64,000 nt of DNA, taken from assembly GCA_959347315.1 (NCBI GenBank), contig OY365815.1:13431158-13495157 (forward strand), written 5' to 3'. Origin of the DNA: Bimastos eiseni (lineage: Eukaryota > Annelida > Clitellata > Crassiclitellata > Lumbricidae). The stretch's first letter is position 1; each line of letters begins with the position of its first letter. The translations under genes and the position numbers were made by a program. The notes under the pieces are model-generated. The model worked only from the letters and a program-made list of their open reading frames with translations, ran no database searches and was not told the DNA's origin. Of the stretch, positions 19,601 to 33,162 are shown one piece after another.

Positions 19601-21177
19601 AATTTTTCATGTTCTCCCATATAGCGCGTGACGAACTGCAATTGAGCGTCTAGCAGACTCAAGCTGTACACTAAAATAGCACTCATTCATTCGTTCATTC
19701 AAAACATTTATATAGCGCCTCTCGCAGATAATCAGTTGGAATCGGTCCCGTATCAATCTTGGGCAGTACTTAGGCGCTCGAATGGCAGCAATCGGTCAGT
19801 GATTCTTTCGTACGAAACAAATTTCACTCGTTAAATTCATTCAATTAAATGAAGTTCTTCGTGAAACGTAATCCTGTTGTACGTGATCGACCGTAAACCT
19901 CTAGATAAAATGTCTGGCATTGAGCCACAGTTGCCGAATGTTTTATTAGCAGACGTCGTAGGGTCTGTCGATTTCAGACATTATATCTTTTTATAGTGTC
20001 CTCATAAATCCCAAATCTCGCAAGCAACGTCGTCTCTTCTCGTTAGCGCTGAAATTCTTTGTACAAGACGCATGTCTACCAAGAGGCATATATCGCACCG
20101 GGTACCGTCAGAGTCACTACCGTATTGCCTATTACGTGCACATTGCATATGTGTGTTTATAGATTCATATGCGTGTGTGCGTAGATGCAGGTACTTATGC
20201 ATTAATTAGTTATGATTTACAAATTTATCGCCTTTCGTATTTTAACCAGATTTTCACGCTTGCTGTGTCTTACTTGAAGCTGCCATTTTGAAATGACGCT
20301 GATGACGCGGATATTATAATAGAATTGAATTTGAAGCCATTTTAATAATAGCAGACTAGATTCCAAGAGGATGGACGTCGAAGGTCATGGGGTTACAACG
20401 AAAGAGAAGAGAGGGCAAGAGAAAAGGCGGGAAAAAGGCTGAGGGTAAAGAGGAATGAGAAGAAAAGACGAGGATAGAGAGTAGAGGAATACAACAAGAG
20501 AGGTAGAGGAGGAGAAATAGTGAACAAACGGAAGAAAAGGATAATGGTAGCGGAGAAGATTAACATGGAGAAGAAGACTGTATCATGGAGCTGTCTATGG
20601 GCTCCTTCCAGTATCGGACATTGCATTACGATTCATCAAAAAAATTTCTGGATCAACAGAATTGCTACTGAAGCTGTGATGCTGACTTTGACATTGCAGA
20701 CCCTGATGATTGAACTGACGAATCTTACGCCGTCCGATGCAATTGTTACATTATTTGCATTTTCAATCGACAAGACGGACAGAGCTTCCTATCGTAAAAC
20801 TGGTTTTCCGTTTCAATCCTGCGCTGGAACCAGCTTGACTTCGAACACTGACGTCATCCCTGGCTTGACCCCGAACTGACCCAGCGACCAATCTGTAGTC
20901 ATCTGTCCGGTTCTAGGCATTGACCAGCGATCGACTGATGCGATTATGACTTTTCTGTTTGCTCCGAATTTCTGTCTAATATCGAAATACCTATTCTGTG
21001 GGCAGCAAGAACCACCGTCAATCCGATTTCTACAATCTATGTCTATTGGAACAAAATCCGTAGAGGTAAAGAAATGGGGTCAATATGGTCGGTCGTTCTT
21101 TTGCTCCGCATTGTATCGAATTGGGTTGCTTTTGTATTGCATTCTATTTTATGGTATTTATTGAATTGTCTTGTTTA

Positions 21178-21447
21178 GATCGTATTGTCTTGCATTGTAT
21201 TGCTTTGCATTGTATTGTATTGCATTGTATTGTTTTGCATTGTATGGTTTTGCATTGTATTGTAATGCATTGTATTGTCTTGCATTGTATTGCTTTGCAT
21301 TGTATTGTAATGCATTTTATTGTCTTGCATTGTATTGTATTGCGTTGTATTGTCTTATATATTTGTATTGTATTGTAATGCATTTTATTGTCTTGCATTG
21401 TATTGTATTGCGTTGTATTGTCTTATATATTTGTATTGTATTTTAAT
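21178..21447. repeat. TTGCATTGTATTG minisatellite in unit copy 1
   Basis: Words of 10 and 15 bases built on TTGCATTGTATTGT, followed by a 68-base duplication (anchors at 21307 and 21375). Equal tracts are at 31311-31580 and 41442-41711. A related degenerate stretch in inverse orientation lies at 62560-62670. All six frames are largely open, and none is taken as a gene. Confidence 0.95.
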
Positions 21448-21865
21448 GCACTTGCAGGCCGTGGTCTGTATCGTGCGTTTCATATGCACCGGAAGTGTTA
21501 GGTTATTTCAGATCAGATAAGGCAAGATATGTATGTTGATATAAAGTGTATGATGTTCGATATATAAATCATTGACTCTAGTGTCTTGTCTTTCGAGAGG
21601 CGCTTTAGACGTTTTGAGATCACGATGTCATGAGTCGTGGCATGATAAAACAAGGTAAAATGGGTTTTATAGATTCCGAAGCATAAAAACTGTACTGGCG
21701 CTCTTTGAAGATAAATATTCCGTACTTCGCATAAACACAGCCTTCGTTTCTAAACAGGACATACACAGATCTATAATAACAAGCGAAGACTGCTTAAGTA
21801 GGCCAATCATCTGTCAATCATCCTGCCTCTCATCTCTCTATAACATATATAAATATACGCAATCA

Positions 21866-21867
<2 letters not shown>

Positions 21868-21898
<31 letters not shown>
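21868..21898. repeat. (TA)n, length-variable between units
   Basis: 30 bases of TA in copy 1 and in copy 3 (42132-42161), but 28 in copy 2 (32001-32028). A second TATA-rich run follows at about 21905-21940. Confidence 0.95.
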
Positions 21899-21900
<2 letters not shown>

Positions 21901-21922
21901 CGCCATATATATAAATATATAA

Positions 21923-22345
21923 ATGTATATATATATATTGTGGATGGTGGAATGGTGCGATCGTCTGAATGGTTGGCAACTTTCTCCAAGCACGTCTTTT
22001 GGGTCGTATCCGTCATCAACCAATTCAGTCGTCGGTCGGCGCTTCTTCCAAGATAGAGAGAAGAAAGAAGAAGAAAGGAGGTGGAAGAGGGAAGGGTCTG
22101 GGTCGGAAAGAGGAAGACGTGGCAGCATCGACGAGATCGATATCATCCATTTGCGACCGCGGACGAGATCCGCGTTCAGCGAGAATGAATGGCTGCCTCC
22201 GAACAGAATGGTACGAGAAGTGAGAGGTGGTGCCGTGCTATTGGCACCAGAAGAGAGAGTGTGGTATTGGCTGGATGCGTGCGAGGGGATGCGATCACGT
22301 CTTTTGACTCTTACAGTCAATTTAACTGGCAACGATCCGTCCTAA
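21923..22345 (+). other. uncharacterised ORF region, unit copy 1
   Basis: A forward frame of 140 codons ends at 22345. After a TA-repeat start it is compositionally protein-like, with an acidic/basic middle part and SIDEIDIIHLRPRTRS near the centre, and it uses many GC-ending codons (ATC, GAC, GAG). The minus strand is also open for about 130 codons over the same bases, and the two other forward frames are partly open, so the coding strand is uncertain. The region is clearly richer in GC than its surroundings. No domain is recognised and no firm splice acceptor was found. It could be a terminal exon. Confidence 0.25.
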
Positions 22346-22919
22346 TTGTCAAATTAGCCTCTCTTCGGATGCAATACCACCTAGCGACTGTCGGGAAAAT
22401 CAGGACGAAGCCAGCACAGCACACGGATGCTTAGTTTCTCATTCTGCTGTTAGTTGTAGTTTTCATCCCGGCTCTTGCTTTCATCGTCTCTGTGTTGCTC
22501 CAGTCTGGTCAAATTTCCAATTACTTTTCCATTTCACTAGCTCTATCCCTGATTTCTACTCTCAGATTTGACTTTAACACCAGCAATGTTCATCTGTGCT
22601 GTTAGCCGTTTTATCACTGATTAATTCTTGTTATTCCTGACTAAGTACCAAGGTAACAAAGGTACGTAACACTCGCTCTTTGATCTCATCTCTCTCCATC
22701 CCAGTATTTCATTGTGCTTCCATCCCACACATCAATAAATATGTTTTCGTTTTCTAATTCAAACTGACGTGCATAGGCCTAAACTGTAAGATTACGTGTT
22801 TTTGCTTGTGACAGACGATTACATTTTCAGCCGAATAATATACAGTAACTGAATGGCAAGCATACAATGCACCCAACTATAGCGCAGATCATGTCTACAA
22901 CGCCCCCTAGCGATTATAA

Positions 22920-23031
22920 GGCTGAGTCGGCCACATGGAGTTAGCAGGCATTGAACCCGCCACCTTCGGATCTTCGAGCCAGCGTGTTGCAGTTCGACCC
23001 CCTCCCCGCCTGAACTACATCCTAACCACCT
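22920..23031 (-). mobile_element. tRNA-derived SINE head, unit copy 1
   Basis: On the minus strand TAGTTCAGGCGG (23017-23006) resembles a tRNA A box and GGTTCAATGCC (22957-22947) fits the B box GGTTCRANNCC. The sequence between is longer than in a tRNA and does not fold as a clean cloverleaf, so this is a SINE head, not a tRNA gene. The body and tail of the SINE are not resolved. Confidence 0.5.
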
Positions 23032-23785
23032 TCCCCCTCAAATCACATCTAAGCATTTCTGATTTTTATATCTTCGTCCTTTTCTAGTCGCGGTTCCTTG
23101 TTCCTGACTGCATCGTATTCCTTGCATACATTCCTTTCCGCTTTCCATTCCTCTCTTTCTCGTTCGACCCGCTACGATCAATTTCTCTCCAGTCGTCTTC
23201 TCTCATTCTCCCCATACCTTAACTCATTCTCCCCACCCCTTCCCTCGCTTTCTCTTAACACGGAACCGAATTGACCTTCCCCTATGAACCGAAGAACCGT
23301 TAGATTTAAGGTGACGACCTGAAGGACTTCCGACTGCTGACGTTGATATTAGGGGTGACGAAGGAGAAAAAATGGATTGGGATTATGACAGGAAGTGAAC
23401 GGAGGGCAGTTGACTGATGGGGAGCAGTGAAAAGAAAGGGATGGGAAAGATTCATGTAGTACACAAATGGCACGCGAGGGACATGAGCGATTAAACCAGT
23501 CAGTGACAGAGACGAACAGTAGCAGCAGGGAAAGGAGAGGAAAGGAGACTGACTATGTGCGTAATAATGATAGTAAGCAAATTTAGAAGGCAGAAAGTAA
23601 AGCATGTAAACATACTTTATGTTGCGGTATTTCGGTATGTAAGTAAGCATGTAAGCAAATCAATATGTCTATATGTCTATAAATGTTTGCTTGTCACAGT
23701 ATGTGTGTATGTAGTTATAAATTATATCGTCCATGTGTATATTCATGCATGCAGGTGTGTATGCCCTCGTGTATGTTTGAATTAG

Positions 23786-24075
23786 ATAGAGACAGGGACA
23801 GAGAGACAGAGACAGAGAGAGCGAGAGAGAAGAAAAAGAGAAAGAGAGAGTGGGTGAGAGAGACATAAAGACAGTAAGATACACGCAGATAGCAATGCAA
23901 AAAATACAGACAAACTGTGAGTGACAGACAAAGATTCACATTGAGAGTTAGACAGACAGACAGACAGACACACAGAGGAAACAGACAGAGATACAGACAG
24001 ACAGAAAGTGAGTAAGAGAGAGAGAGCGACACGGACAGAGAAAGAGTTATGCAGACAGGCGATCAGACATACCTT
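23786..24075. repeat. internal GACA/GAGA tract of the unit
   Basis: About 290 bases of GACAGAGA words, similar to the tract in which the unit borders lie. Equal tracts are at 33917-34206 and 44050-44339. Confidence 0.9.
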
Positions 24076-24984
24076 GAGACAGAGAGACGAACACATGTGA
24101 AGTTATATGCCTGTGAACATTTGTAGCATTTTGTTTGCGTTCATGAGACAATTTCCTTTGTCTACCTTTGAATCGAAGTCTCACTCCTTTCATCAGACGT
24201 TGCCTCTCCTGCCTTTGATTTACATCACAGGTTTAGTTGTGAGGAGGTCCGTAGTACCTGCATCCAAGTGAGTCCATGACATAATGGTTAAGAGAGCTGA
24301 ACAACTTCGGAGAGTAGTTTAAAAGATGCTTTCATATTGTCGTTCAACTTGCAGCCCCTGGTGACCACAGCTATAAAATGAGTACACCGACTGCACGCCA
24401 GAACGCGGGTGACAGCACGCGGTACTTAGACGGAGGATTACCATTGCGCGTTGAATAAACCTATTCCAAGGCAGTTGGGTAGAAAATAAATGGGAACAGA
24501 GAGGCTTTGAAGAAAAGCGGCGAACTGGAAACAATGTCTTATAACTTAAAAGGGCATTGAGCAGTGAACCGATATAAAAGAAATAAGATTAATTTAAGGT
24601 CGATGTTCTACATTGAATCAACGGTGATGATTGACTAAGACATCTCAAAGGCGGAGAACTGCATTTCGAAAGTTATGGCAAGGGTTAGACATCAATCGAG
24701 ACATCGTCGAGACATATCGAAGGACATGGAAAAGTACAAAGACACAGACATATAGTAGTTTGTTGTCTCTAAGTATCGAATAACTCAGTTTCAACTGGTA
24801 TTTTGCACTACATTTTGTTTCATATCTTATCTAATGTTGTCGAAGCAGTTGTATAAAATGCAATCTGTCAGAATCTGGTATCTAAAGAGTAAACCAAGGA
24901 GTGACAAAAATGTTCACCAGAGTCGCTTCTACAGGTCGTAGTAATACCAATGAGAGGCAGTGAAGTGTAATTTTGATCTAACGT

Positions 24985-25362
24985 AATGTTGGTGATGATT
25001 TTGACGATGATGATGATGACGACAGTGGTCGAGACGGTCGTGACTGTAGTGATGATGATATCGATGGTGGCGGAGGAGGAGGTTGTGATGATGATAGTGA
25101 TGACGATGATGATGATGATAGTAGTAGTGACGGTAATAAAGACTGTGTTGATGTTGGTTGAAAGGATGAAGGTGTAGATGTAGTGGTGTTAGTCTCAATT
25201 GTGGTGTTTGTGGTCATTGCAGTGAAAACAATGATTGTGGGGATGGTAATGGTGTTGATGGTGGTGTTGATGGTGGTGTTGATGGTGGTGTTGATGGTGA
25301 TGGTGTTGATGGTGGTGGTCAGAGGAATGGTGGTGATGGTGGTGTTGGGGATGGGTGTATCC
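24985..25362. repeat. GAT/GTT/GGT trinucleotide and GATGGTGGTGTT 12-mer repeat
   Basis: Triplet-rich sequence with a regular 12-base block near 25,255-25,300. Equal tracts are at 35116-35493 and 45249-45626. His- and Thr-rich reverse frames and Met/Val-rich forward frames are repeat translations. Confidence 0.9.
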
Positions 25363-26187
25363 GCTTGTCGTGATTTATCGTCGGTCAATTCGTCGGTGGG
25401 TGAGTGCCGATGTCTGTTCTTATTTCTCGCGAACAATCATATTTGTAAGAGACTTCATTAAAGCGCCGCCTAGTGTCGACCAGAGCAGTCGGATAATCGA
25501 CGACCAACGAACACAGAGGCACACGAAGGGAGCGACGGACAGAGAGATCTAGGAAGACAGATCTAGGACGACAGATCGAATGAGAGAGAGAGAGAGAGAC
25601 AGAGACAGTGATAGAGACAGACAGACAGAGAGAAAGTGAAAGAGATAGGAAAAAAGAGACAGACATACAGGCAAACAGACACGGAGACAGAGACAGACAG
25701 ACAGAGACAGTGATAGAGACAGACAGATAGAGAGAAAGTGAGAGAGATAGGAATAATGAGACAGACATACAGGCAAACAGACACGGAGACAGAGACAGAG
25801 AGAGTGACCGCGAGATGGACAAGCGAATGAGAGACAGAAACACAGACAGATATTTAATACAGACGGAGATACAGAATGGCTAGTATGAGTCATTGAGAGA
25901 CAGATAAAGAGATTGAGGAGATAACATAGAGGTATATAGACATAAATATATTCTTCTGAACTTGTGATTGTGGTAATGTGCAAATCAGGCGTATTAGCTA
26001 AAAAAAAGTTGAAACGGAAGTTACGTATTGTGGGCAAAATAACTGTCATCAATTTTGAATGAAGAAACGAGGCCAAAATATCGTCGTAAGTTAGTCAGGC
26101 GCTTCTATTTGACTAACTCTTTGACGCCGCTGGAAAGGGCGTAAAAGGAGTTTCAGATTGATATGTGAGCGTTGTTTCCATTTGGAC

Positions 26188-26268
26188 ATGGCGACGCCGT
26201 TGGACACACGCATACCCGACAAAGGCGCTAACGAAGGCCGTTCCTCGACATCATATGGCGATAGTTTA
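26188..26268 (+). CDS. candidate first coding exon in unit copy 2
   Basis: Identical to the segment at 16055-16135, including start context and donor. If the exon is functional, the array would give several equal promoters or first exons. Confidence 0.3.
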
Positions 26269-27892
26269 GTAAGCTATAATTTCAGATTAGAATATTTAAA
26301 ATATTCACGATTGCGCGACCTATCCGACATACTCATACACGTCCGGACACTCTACCGAATCAGCCATCGATTTCACTTATATAGTTCCTGCATTCTTGCC
26401 ACTCTTTCATAATGTATGGTTGCCTCAAGTATAGGGATCGCCGTTATATACATGATCTGTAACAGAGGCTTTGTCGATTCCTGTCATTCATACATGCGTA
26501 CATGTATACATACATACATATATACATACAAACATACATACATGCATACATACATACAACATACGTACATACATACATACATACATACAGACAGACATAC
26601 AGACATACATACATACATACAACATACGTACATGCAATCCTACATACATACATACATACATCTATACATACATACATGCATACATACATACATGCATACA
26701 TGCATACATACATACATGCATACATACATACATACATGCATACATACATACGTACGTATGTACATACATGCATAGTATACATAAAACATACATGCATTTA
26801 TGCATACATAAATATATACATACACACGTACATACAATCATGCATGCATACATGCATGCTTAGTATGCATGAACACATATGTGCAGACAGCCATACATGT
26901 ATTTACAAACGTACTTGCATACATAGTGTGTCGACTGGCATATATGTTCTGTAGACTGTACAATTTGCATTACGTTCACATATATACAGGTGGTGACCAG
27001 CAATCGGTTTATTAGCTGTATATTCGATATGTATTATCGAAGACCAGAACCTGCAATCTACCATCAACCATAAAGTCACCGAGATACATGTGCGTTCATC
27101 AATCACCCTTCCCCAATCAATCGCATTTTCTCCAAAATCATACGGCGACCAGCATTTTCCGAAATGCTATAATCTAGTTAGTAGCACCCTATGTTATCAA
27201 CCCAATGCAACCCTTAAAAGACTGGATATCCCCACTTTGAAGTGTCTTAATTCATATCACTATCTCCTCTCCAGCAAAACACCCCCGACGCCTCTGATTT
27301 CCATTCAAGATCCATTGAAGATGCAATTTCATTCAATGCCGACCAACTTCAAAGAAGATACAAACCACTTTCGATACGTCTTAATTCTTCATTTGCTGTC
27401 ACTGTTCCCTGGGAGACTTACATTCTTTAGCTTCTTATGACCCGAACATTAAACTTCTCAAAATGGATCCTCAAATGAGAAGGCAATCAACAGCACAGTA
27501 ACGTTTCAACAGTTCAATATTAGTATGTATACATATATAGGCCTATATACGAAGCGTCTAACGTATAAATAAAGAGCTTCATGAGAGCGGCTATCATATC
27601 AATCGCCGTCTGAAAGACCGACTGATCGGAACCAAGCGATTGCGCGACGACCGTTAGTTGTCATGAACTTGTAAGTCGCAGCGTTTTGACAGCGATATTT
27701 TGTTTATCCAAATAAACGAAGATGCACAGTTATGATTCCTTGAAACGAGATTTTGCCTTCCAAGTAAATCGAGTGCATGGTTAGCTTGTCATCCGCTCAG
27801 CTTATCACTTAATATCATTTTGTTAATTCTACGCTACGGGTCTCTTCATTAATGCCGTTAAAAGAATAAACAAATAAATGTACACCAAATCA

Positions 27893-28078
27893 TCGTGGTT
27901 TCTCAATGGTTGGCCCTTCGCTCTGGAACACGCTGCCATTGACGCTGTGGTTGTCCCCATGCACGGCGTGTGCGATAAGTTTATTTAACGGTGCATCCAT
28001 GACAAGGATAATATGCAAGGTCCACTCAGACTCTTTTATACCCGCCTTAAAACTATTCCCTTCAGCCGCCAATTTGTT
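27893..28078 (+). pseudogene. LINE 3'-end relic in unit copy 2
   Basis: Same relic as at 17760, carried along with the tandem unit, so the insertion predates the amplification. Confidence 0.65.
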
Positions 28079-31000
28079 TACTTTTGGAAATATTTAGGTC
28101 AACTTCTGTTCAATCACGCGCTTTTGCGCAGCAAATATGTAGGTCAACTTCTAATATTTCCGTCAACTTCTGTCCAATCACGCGTCATAGATTCAACTTC
28201 TGTCCAATCACGCGCCTTAGATGTGACGGACAAAGCACGTGACTTAGGTAATTTATATAGATAGATTCCCACTTACCTGGCTTCCATATTCGCGCCTAAT
28301 TGTAAAGATTTTAATGGACCATGCAGCTAAAATAAGAATTCACTGACAAATATATACAACTTGTTATATATATATATATATATATAAAATATATAAAATG
28401 ATAGAACAAGTTAGGAAAATAAATCGCTTGTTTTCCATGCTTAACATTCCATTGCAATCTCCATGCTATTGTACTAACAACTTAGCCTAACTAATAAAGT
28501 CAGTTAGATTACTTATTTCGTCGCATTAAACAAATCCTTTTATAGACATAGAAATGGTGGATAGATCCAAGCACAATATTAAACCAGAAACACACACGCA
28601 CACAGCCATATACAATATTTGGCAAGCTGGTTATCAGAATTTAAAACTGAATAATTATTGTCAATTTCCTCTTTTAGACCTTTGGCTGTCGTGGTTCTAG
28701 TCCTAAACAGACCGATGAGGGCAGCCGCTGCTATACATCCTAAGAAGCCGTTCTTCCCAGACGAGGCAATCCGATAGCGAGCAGACCAAGGTCACGTGGT
28801 CACTGACCTTTGCTCCCGTTCAGGGTTCCAGATAGCGCCGCTAAGTGGATTACCAGATGGTCGGATGAGGAGGATCTTTCATAGCGACGACACAATAATC
28901 GAGTTGACGTCATTGTTACAGAGTTCGCTACGAACGACGCTCGATGACGTCATCGGGTGGCTGGTTAAGTGCCCAATCTTACATTCAGTGTGGCCAACCC
29001 AGAGGAAGGTGGACGTAATGTCTAGTGATGTAGAACAGATACTGAAACTCACGAGGTGCGTTTCTTAAAACACACAAGTAGGAGCTACATAAATAAAGGC
29101 ATGCATGCGTAGATCTACTACATACATATGTAACAAAGAATTTAGAAAGAAGACAGGAATCATATATAAAATCTCTTATCTTAAACTTATATTTATATTC
29201 TAATTTATTAGAATATGTAAGATGTTAAAATGAACAGCTAAGTTAATTAAAATTTACTTCCTACCTCTGAAATATGGTTGACATTAAATTTTACTGAATT
29301 TGTTACAGGAGTAGATCTACATAGTGGGTCATACCACTCATCACTATTTACCTTAGTAGGCCCAATGAAATTAAATTGTTTGTTTACTGAAAAATCGCTT
29401 GTTTTCTTTTATTATGGGAGCATATGAACGGAGTTGAATTATATTAAAAAAATTAAACAGCATGAACAAAAAATGAATACATACATATACATACATGTAT
29501 ATGTATATATCTGCATACATACATATACGAGTATATAAGGAAGTACCATATACAGGCACACACATATGCATACACACATACTTACATACGTACATACTTA
29601 TTTCCATTACTTATAAACATTTACATACATACTTTCGTATATGAGCATACACAGACACAGATATACATACATACATGGACACGATACACCTGAGTACATG
29701 TATACATGTATACATGTATACATGCATTTAAACAATTTTTCATGTTCTCCCATATAGCGCGTGACGAACTGCAATTGAGCGTCTAGCAGACTCAAGCTGT
29801 ACACTAAAATAGCACTCATTCATTCGTTCATTCAAAACATTTATATAGCGCCTCTCGCAGATAATCAGTTGGAATCGGTCCCGTATCAATCTTGGGCAGT
29901 ACTTAGGCGCTCGAATGGCAGCAATCGGTCAGTGATTCTTTCGTACGAAACAAATTTCACTCGTTAAATTCATTCAATTAAATGAAGTTCTTCGTGAAAC
30001 GTAATCCTGTTGTACGTGATCGACCGTAAACCTCTAGATAAAATGTCTGGCATTGAGCCACAGTTGCCGAATGTTTTATTAGCAGACGTCGTAGGGTCTG
30101 TCGATTTCAGACATTATATCTTTTTATAGTGTCCTCATAAATCCCAAATCTCGCAAGCAACGTCGTCTCTTCTCGTTAGCGCTGAAATTCTTTGTACAAG
30201 ACGCATGTCTACCAAGAGGCATATATCGCACCGGGTACCGTCAGAGTCACTACCGTATTGCCTATTACGTGCACATTGCATATGTGTGTTTATAGATTCA
30301 TATGCGTGTGTGCGTAGATGCAGGTACTTATGCATTAATTAGTTATGATTTACAAATTTATCGCCTTTCGTATTTTAACCAGATTTTCACGCTTGCTGTG
30401 TCTTACTTGAAGCTGCCATTTTGAAATGACGCTGATGACGCGGATATTATAATAGAATTGAATTTGAAGCCATTTTAATAATAGCAGACTAGATTCCAAG
30501 AGGATGGACGTCGAAGGTCATGGGGTTACAACGAAAGAGAAGAGAGGGCAAGAGAAAAGGCGGGAAAAAGGCTGAGGGTAAAGAGGAATGAGAAGAAAAG
30601 ACGAGGATAGAGAGTAGAGGAATACAACAAGAGAGGTAGAGGAGGAGAAATAGTGAACAAACGGAAGAAAAGGATAATGGTAGCGGAGAAGATTAACATG
30701 GAGAAGAAGACTGTATCATGGAGCTGTCTATGGGCTCCTTCCAGTATCGGACATTGCATTACGATTCATCAAAAAAATTTCTGGATCAACAGAATTGCTA
30801 CTGAAGCTGTGATGCTGACTTTGACATTGCAGACCCTGATGATTGAACTGACGAATCTTACGCCGTCCGATGCAATTGTTACATTATTTGCATTTTCAAT
30901 CGACAAGACGGACAGAGCTTCCTATCGTAAAACTGGTTTTCCGTTTCAATCCTGCGCTGGAACCAGCTTGACTTCGAACACTGACGTCATCCCTGGCTTG

Positions 31001-32000
31001 ACCCCGAACTGACCCAGCGACCAATCTGTAGTCATCTGTCCGGTTCTAGGCATTGACCAGCGATCGACTGATGCGATTATGACTTTTCTGTTTGCTCCGA
31101 ATTTCTGTCTAATATCGAAATACCTATTCTGTGGGCAGCAAGAACCACCGTCAATCCGATTTCTACAATCTATGTCTATTGGAACAAAATCCGTAGAGGT
31201 AAAGAAATGGGGTCAATATGGTCGGTCGTTCTTTTGCTCCGCATTGTATCGAATTGGGTTGCTTTTGTATTGCATTCTATTTTATGGTATTTATTGAATT
31301 GTCTTGTTTAGATCGTATTGTCTTGCATTGTATTGCTTTGCATTGTATTGTATTGCATTGTATTGTTTTGCATTGTATGGTTTTGCATTGTATTGTAATG
31401 CATTGTATTGTCTTGCATTGTATTGCTTTGCATTGTATTGTAATGCATTTTATTGTCTTGCATTGTATTGTATTGCGTTGTATTGTCTTATATATTTGTA
31501 TTGTATTGTAATGCATTTTATTGTCTTGCATTGTATTGTATTGCGTTGTATTGTCTTATATATTTGTATTGTATTTTAATGCACTTGCAGGCCGTGGTCT
31601 GTATCGTGCGTTTCATATGCACCGGAAGTGTTAGGTTATTTCAGATCAGATAAGGCAAGATATGTATGTTGATATAAAGTGTATGATGTTCGATATATAA
31701 ATCATTGACTCTAGTGTCTTGTCTTTCGAGAGGCGCTTTAGACGTTTTGAGATCACGATGTCATGAGTCGTGGCATGATAAAACAAGGTAAAATGGGTTT
31801 TATAGATTCCGAAGCATAAAAACTGTACTGGCGCTCTTTGAAGATAAATATTCCGTACTTCGCATAAACACAGCCTTCGTTTCTAAACAGGACATACACA
31901 GATCTATAATAACAAGCGAAGACTGCTTAAGTAGGCCAATCATCTGTCAATCATCCTGCCTCTCATCTCTCTATAACATATATAAATATACGCAATCACG

Positions 32001-32031
<31 letters not shown>

Positions 32032-32053
32032 CGCCATATATATAAATATATAA

Positions 32054-32476
32054 ATGTATATATATATATTGTGGATGGTGGAATGGTGCGATCGTCTGAA
32101 TGGTTGGCAACTTTCTCCAAGCACGTCTTTTGGGTCGTATCCGTCATCAACCAATTCAGTCGTCGGTCGGCGCTTCTTCCAAGATAGAGAGAAGAAAGAA
32201 GAAGAAAGGAGGTGGAAGAGGGAAGGGTCTGGGTCGGAAAGAGGAAGACGTGGCAGCATCGACGAGATCGATATCATCCATTTGCGACCGCGGACGAGAT
32301 CCGCGTTCAGCGAGAATGAATGGCTGCCTCCGAACAGAATGGTACGAGAAGTGAGAGGTGGTGCCGTGCTATTGGCACCAGAAGAGAGAGTGTGGTATTG
32401 GCTGGATGCGTGCGAGGGGATGCGATCACGTCTTTTGACTCTTACAGTCAATTTAACTGGCAACGATCCGTCCTAA
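32054..32476 (+). other. uncharacterised ORF region, unit copy 2
   Basis: Same frame as at 21923-22345, with no change in the open frame. Confidence 0.25.
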
Positions 32477-33050
32477 TTGTCAAATTAGCCTCTCTTCGGA
32501 TGCAATACCACCTAGCGACTGTCGGGAAAATCAGGACGAAGCCAGCACAGCACACGGATGCTTAGTTTCTCATTCTGCTGTTAGTTGTAGTTTTCATCCC
32601 GGCTCTTGCTTTCATCGTCTCTGTGTTGCTCCAGTCTGGTCAAATTTCCAATTACTTTTCCATTTCACTAGCTCTATCCCTGATTTCTACTCTCAGATTT
32701 GACTTTAACACCAGCAATGTTCATCTGTGCTGTTAGCCGTTTTATCACTGATTAATTCTTGTTATTCCTGACTAAGTACCAAGGTAACAAAGGTACGTAA
32801 CACTCGCTCTTTGATCTCATCTCTCTCCATCCCAGTATTTCATTGTGCTTCCATCCCACACATCAATAAATATGTTTTCGTTTTCTAATTCAAACTGACG
32901 TGCATAGGCCTAAACTGTAAGATTACGTGTTTTTGCTTGTGACAGACGATTACATTTTCAGCCGAATAATATACAGTAACTGAATGGCAAGCATACAATG
33001 CACCCAACTATAGCGCAGATCATGTCTACAACGCCCCCTAGCGATTATAA

Positions 33051-33162
33051 GGCTGAGTCGGCCACATGGAGTTAGCAGGCATTGAACCCGCCACCTTCGG
33101 ATCTTCGAGCCAGCGTGTTGCAGTTCGACCCCCTCCCCGCCTGAACTACATCCTAACCACCT
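33051..33162 (-). mobile_element. tRNA-derived SINE head, unit copy 2
   Basis: Same element as at 22920-23031, carried in the tandem unit. Confidence 0.5.

Larger units (their letters stand above)
15459..25533. repeat. 10.1-kb tandem unit, copy 1
   Basis: This is the first of a head-to-tail series. From about 15,700 on, it matches copy 2 at an offset of 10,133 (10,131 after base 21,898). Its first 240 bases differ: the GACA tract is 58 bases shorter than in copies 2-4, which carry an internal duplication there. The unit contains no long gene. Contents in order are GACA/GAGA tract, candidate first exon, (CATA)n, LINE relic, CCAAT cluster, AT-rich DNA, a second CATA region, a purine tract, a TTGCATTGTATTG minisatellite, (TA)n, an uncharacterised ORF region, a SINE head, a second GACA tract and GAT/GTT repeats. 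Confidence 0.95.

Noticed and set aside
22920..23031. Functional tRNA gene
   Set aside because: A-box and B-box words exist, but the arms do not pair into a cloverleaf and the spacing is too long, so a SINE head was called.
25245..25362. Val/Met-rich and Thr/Ser-rich proteins near the right end of each unit
   Set aside because: They follow the GATGGTGGTGTT 12-mer and GAT triplets, with both strands open.
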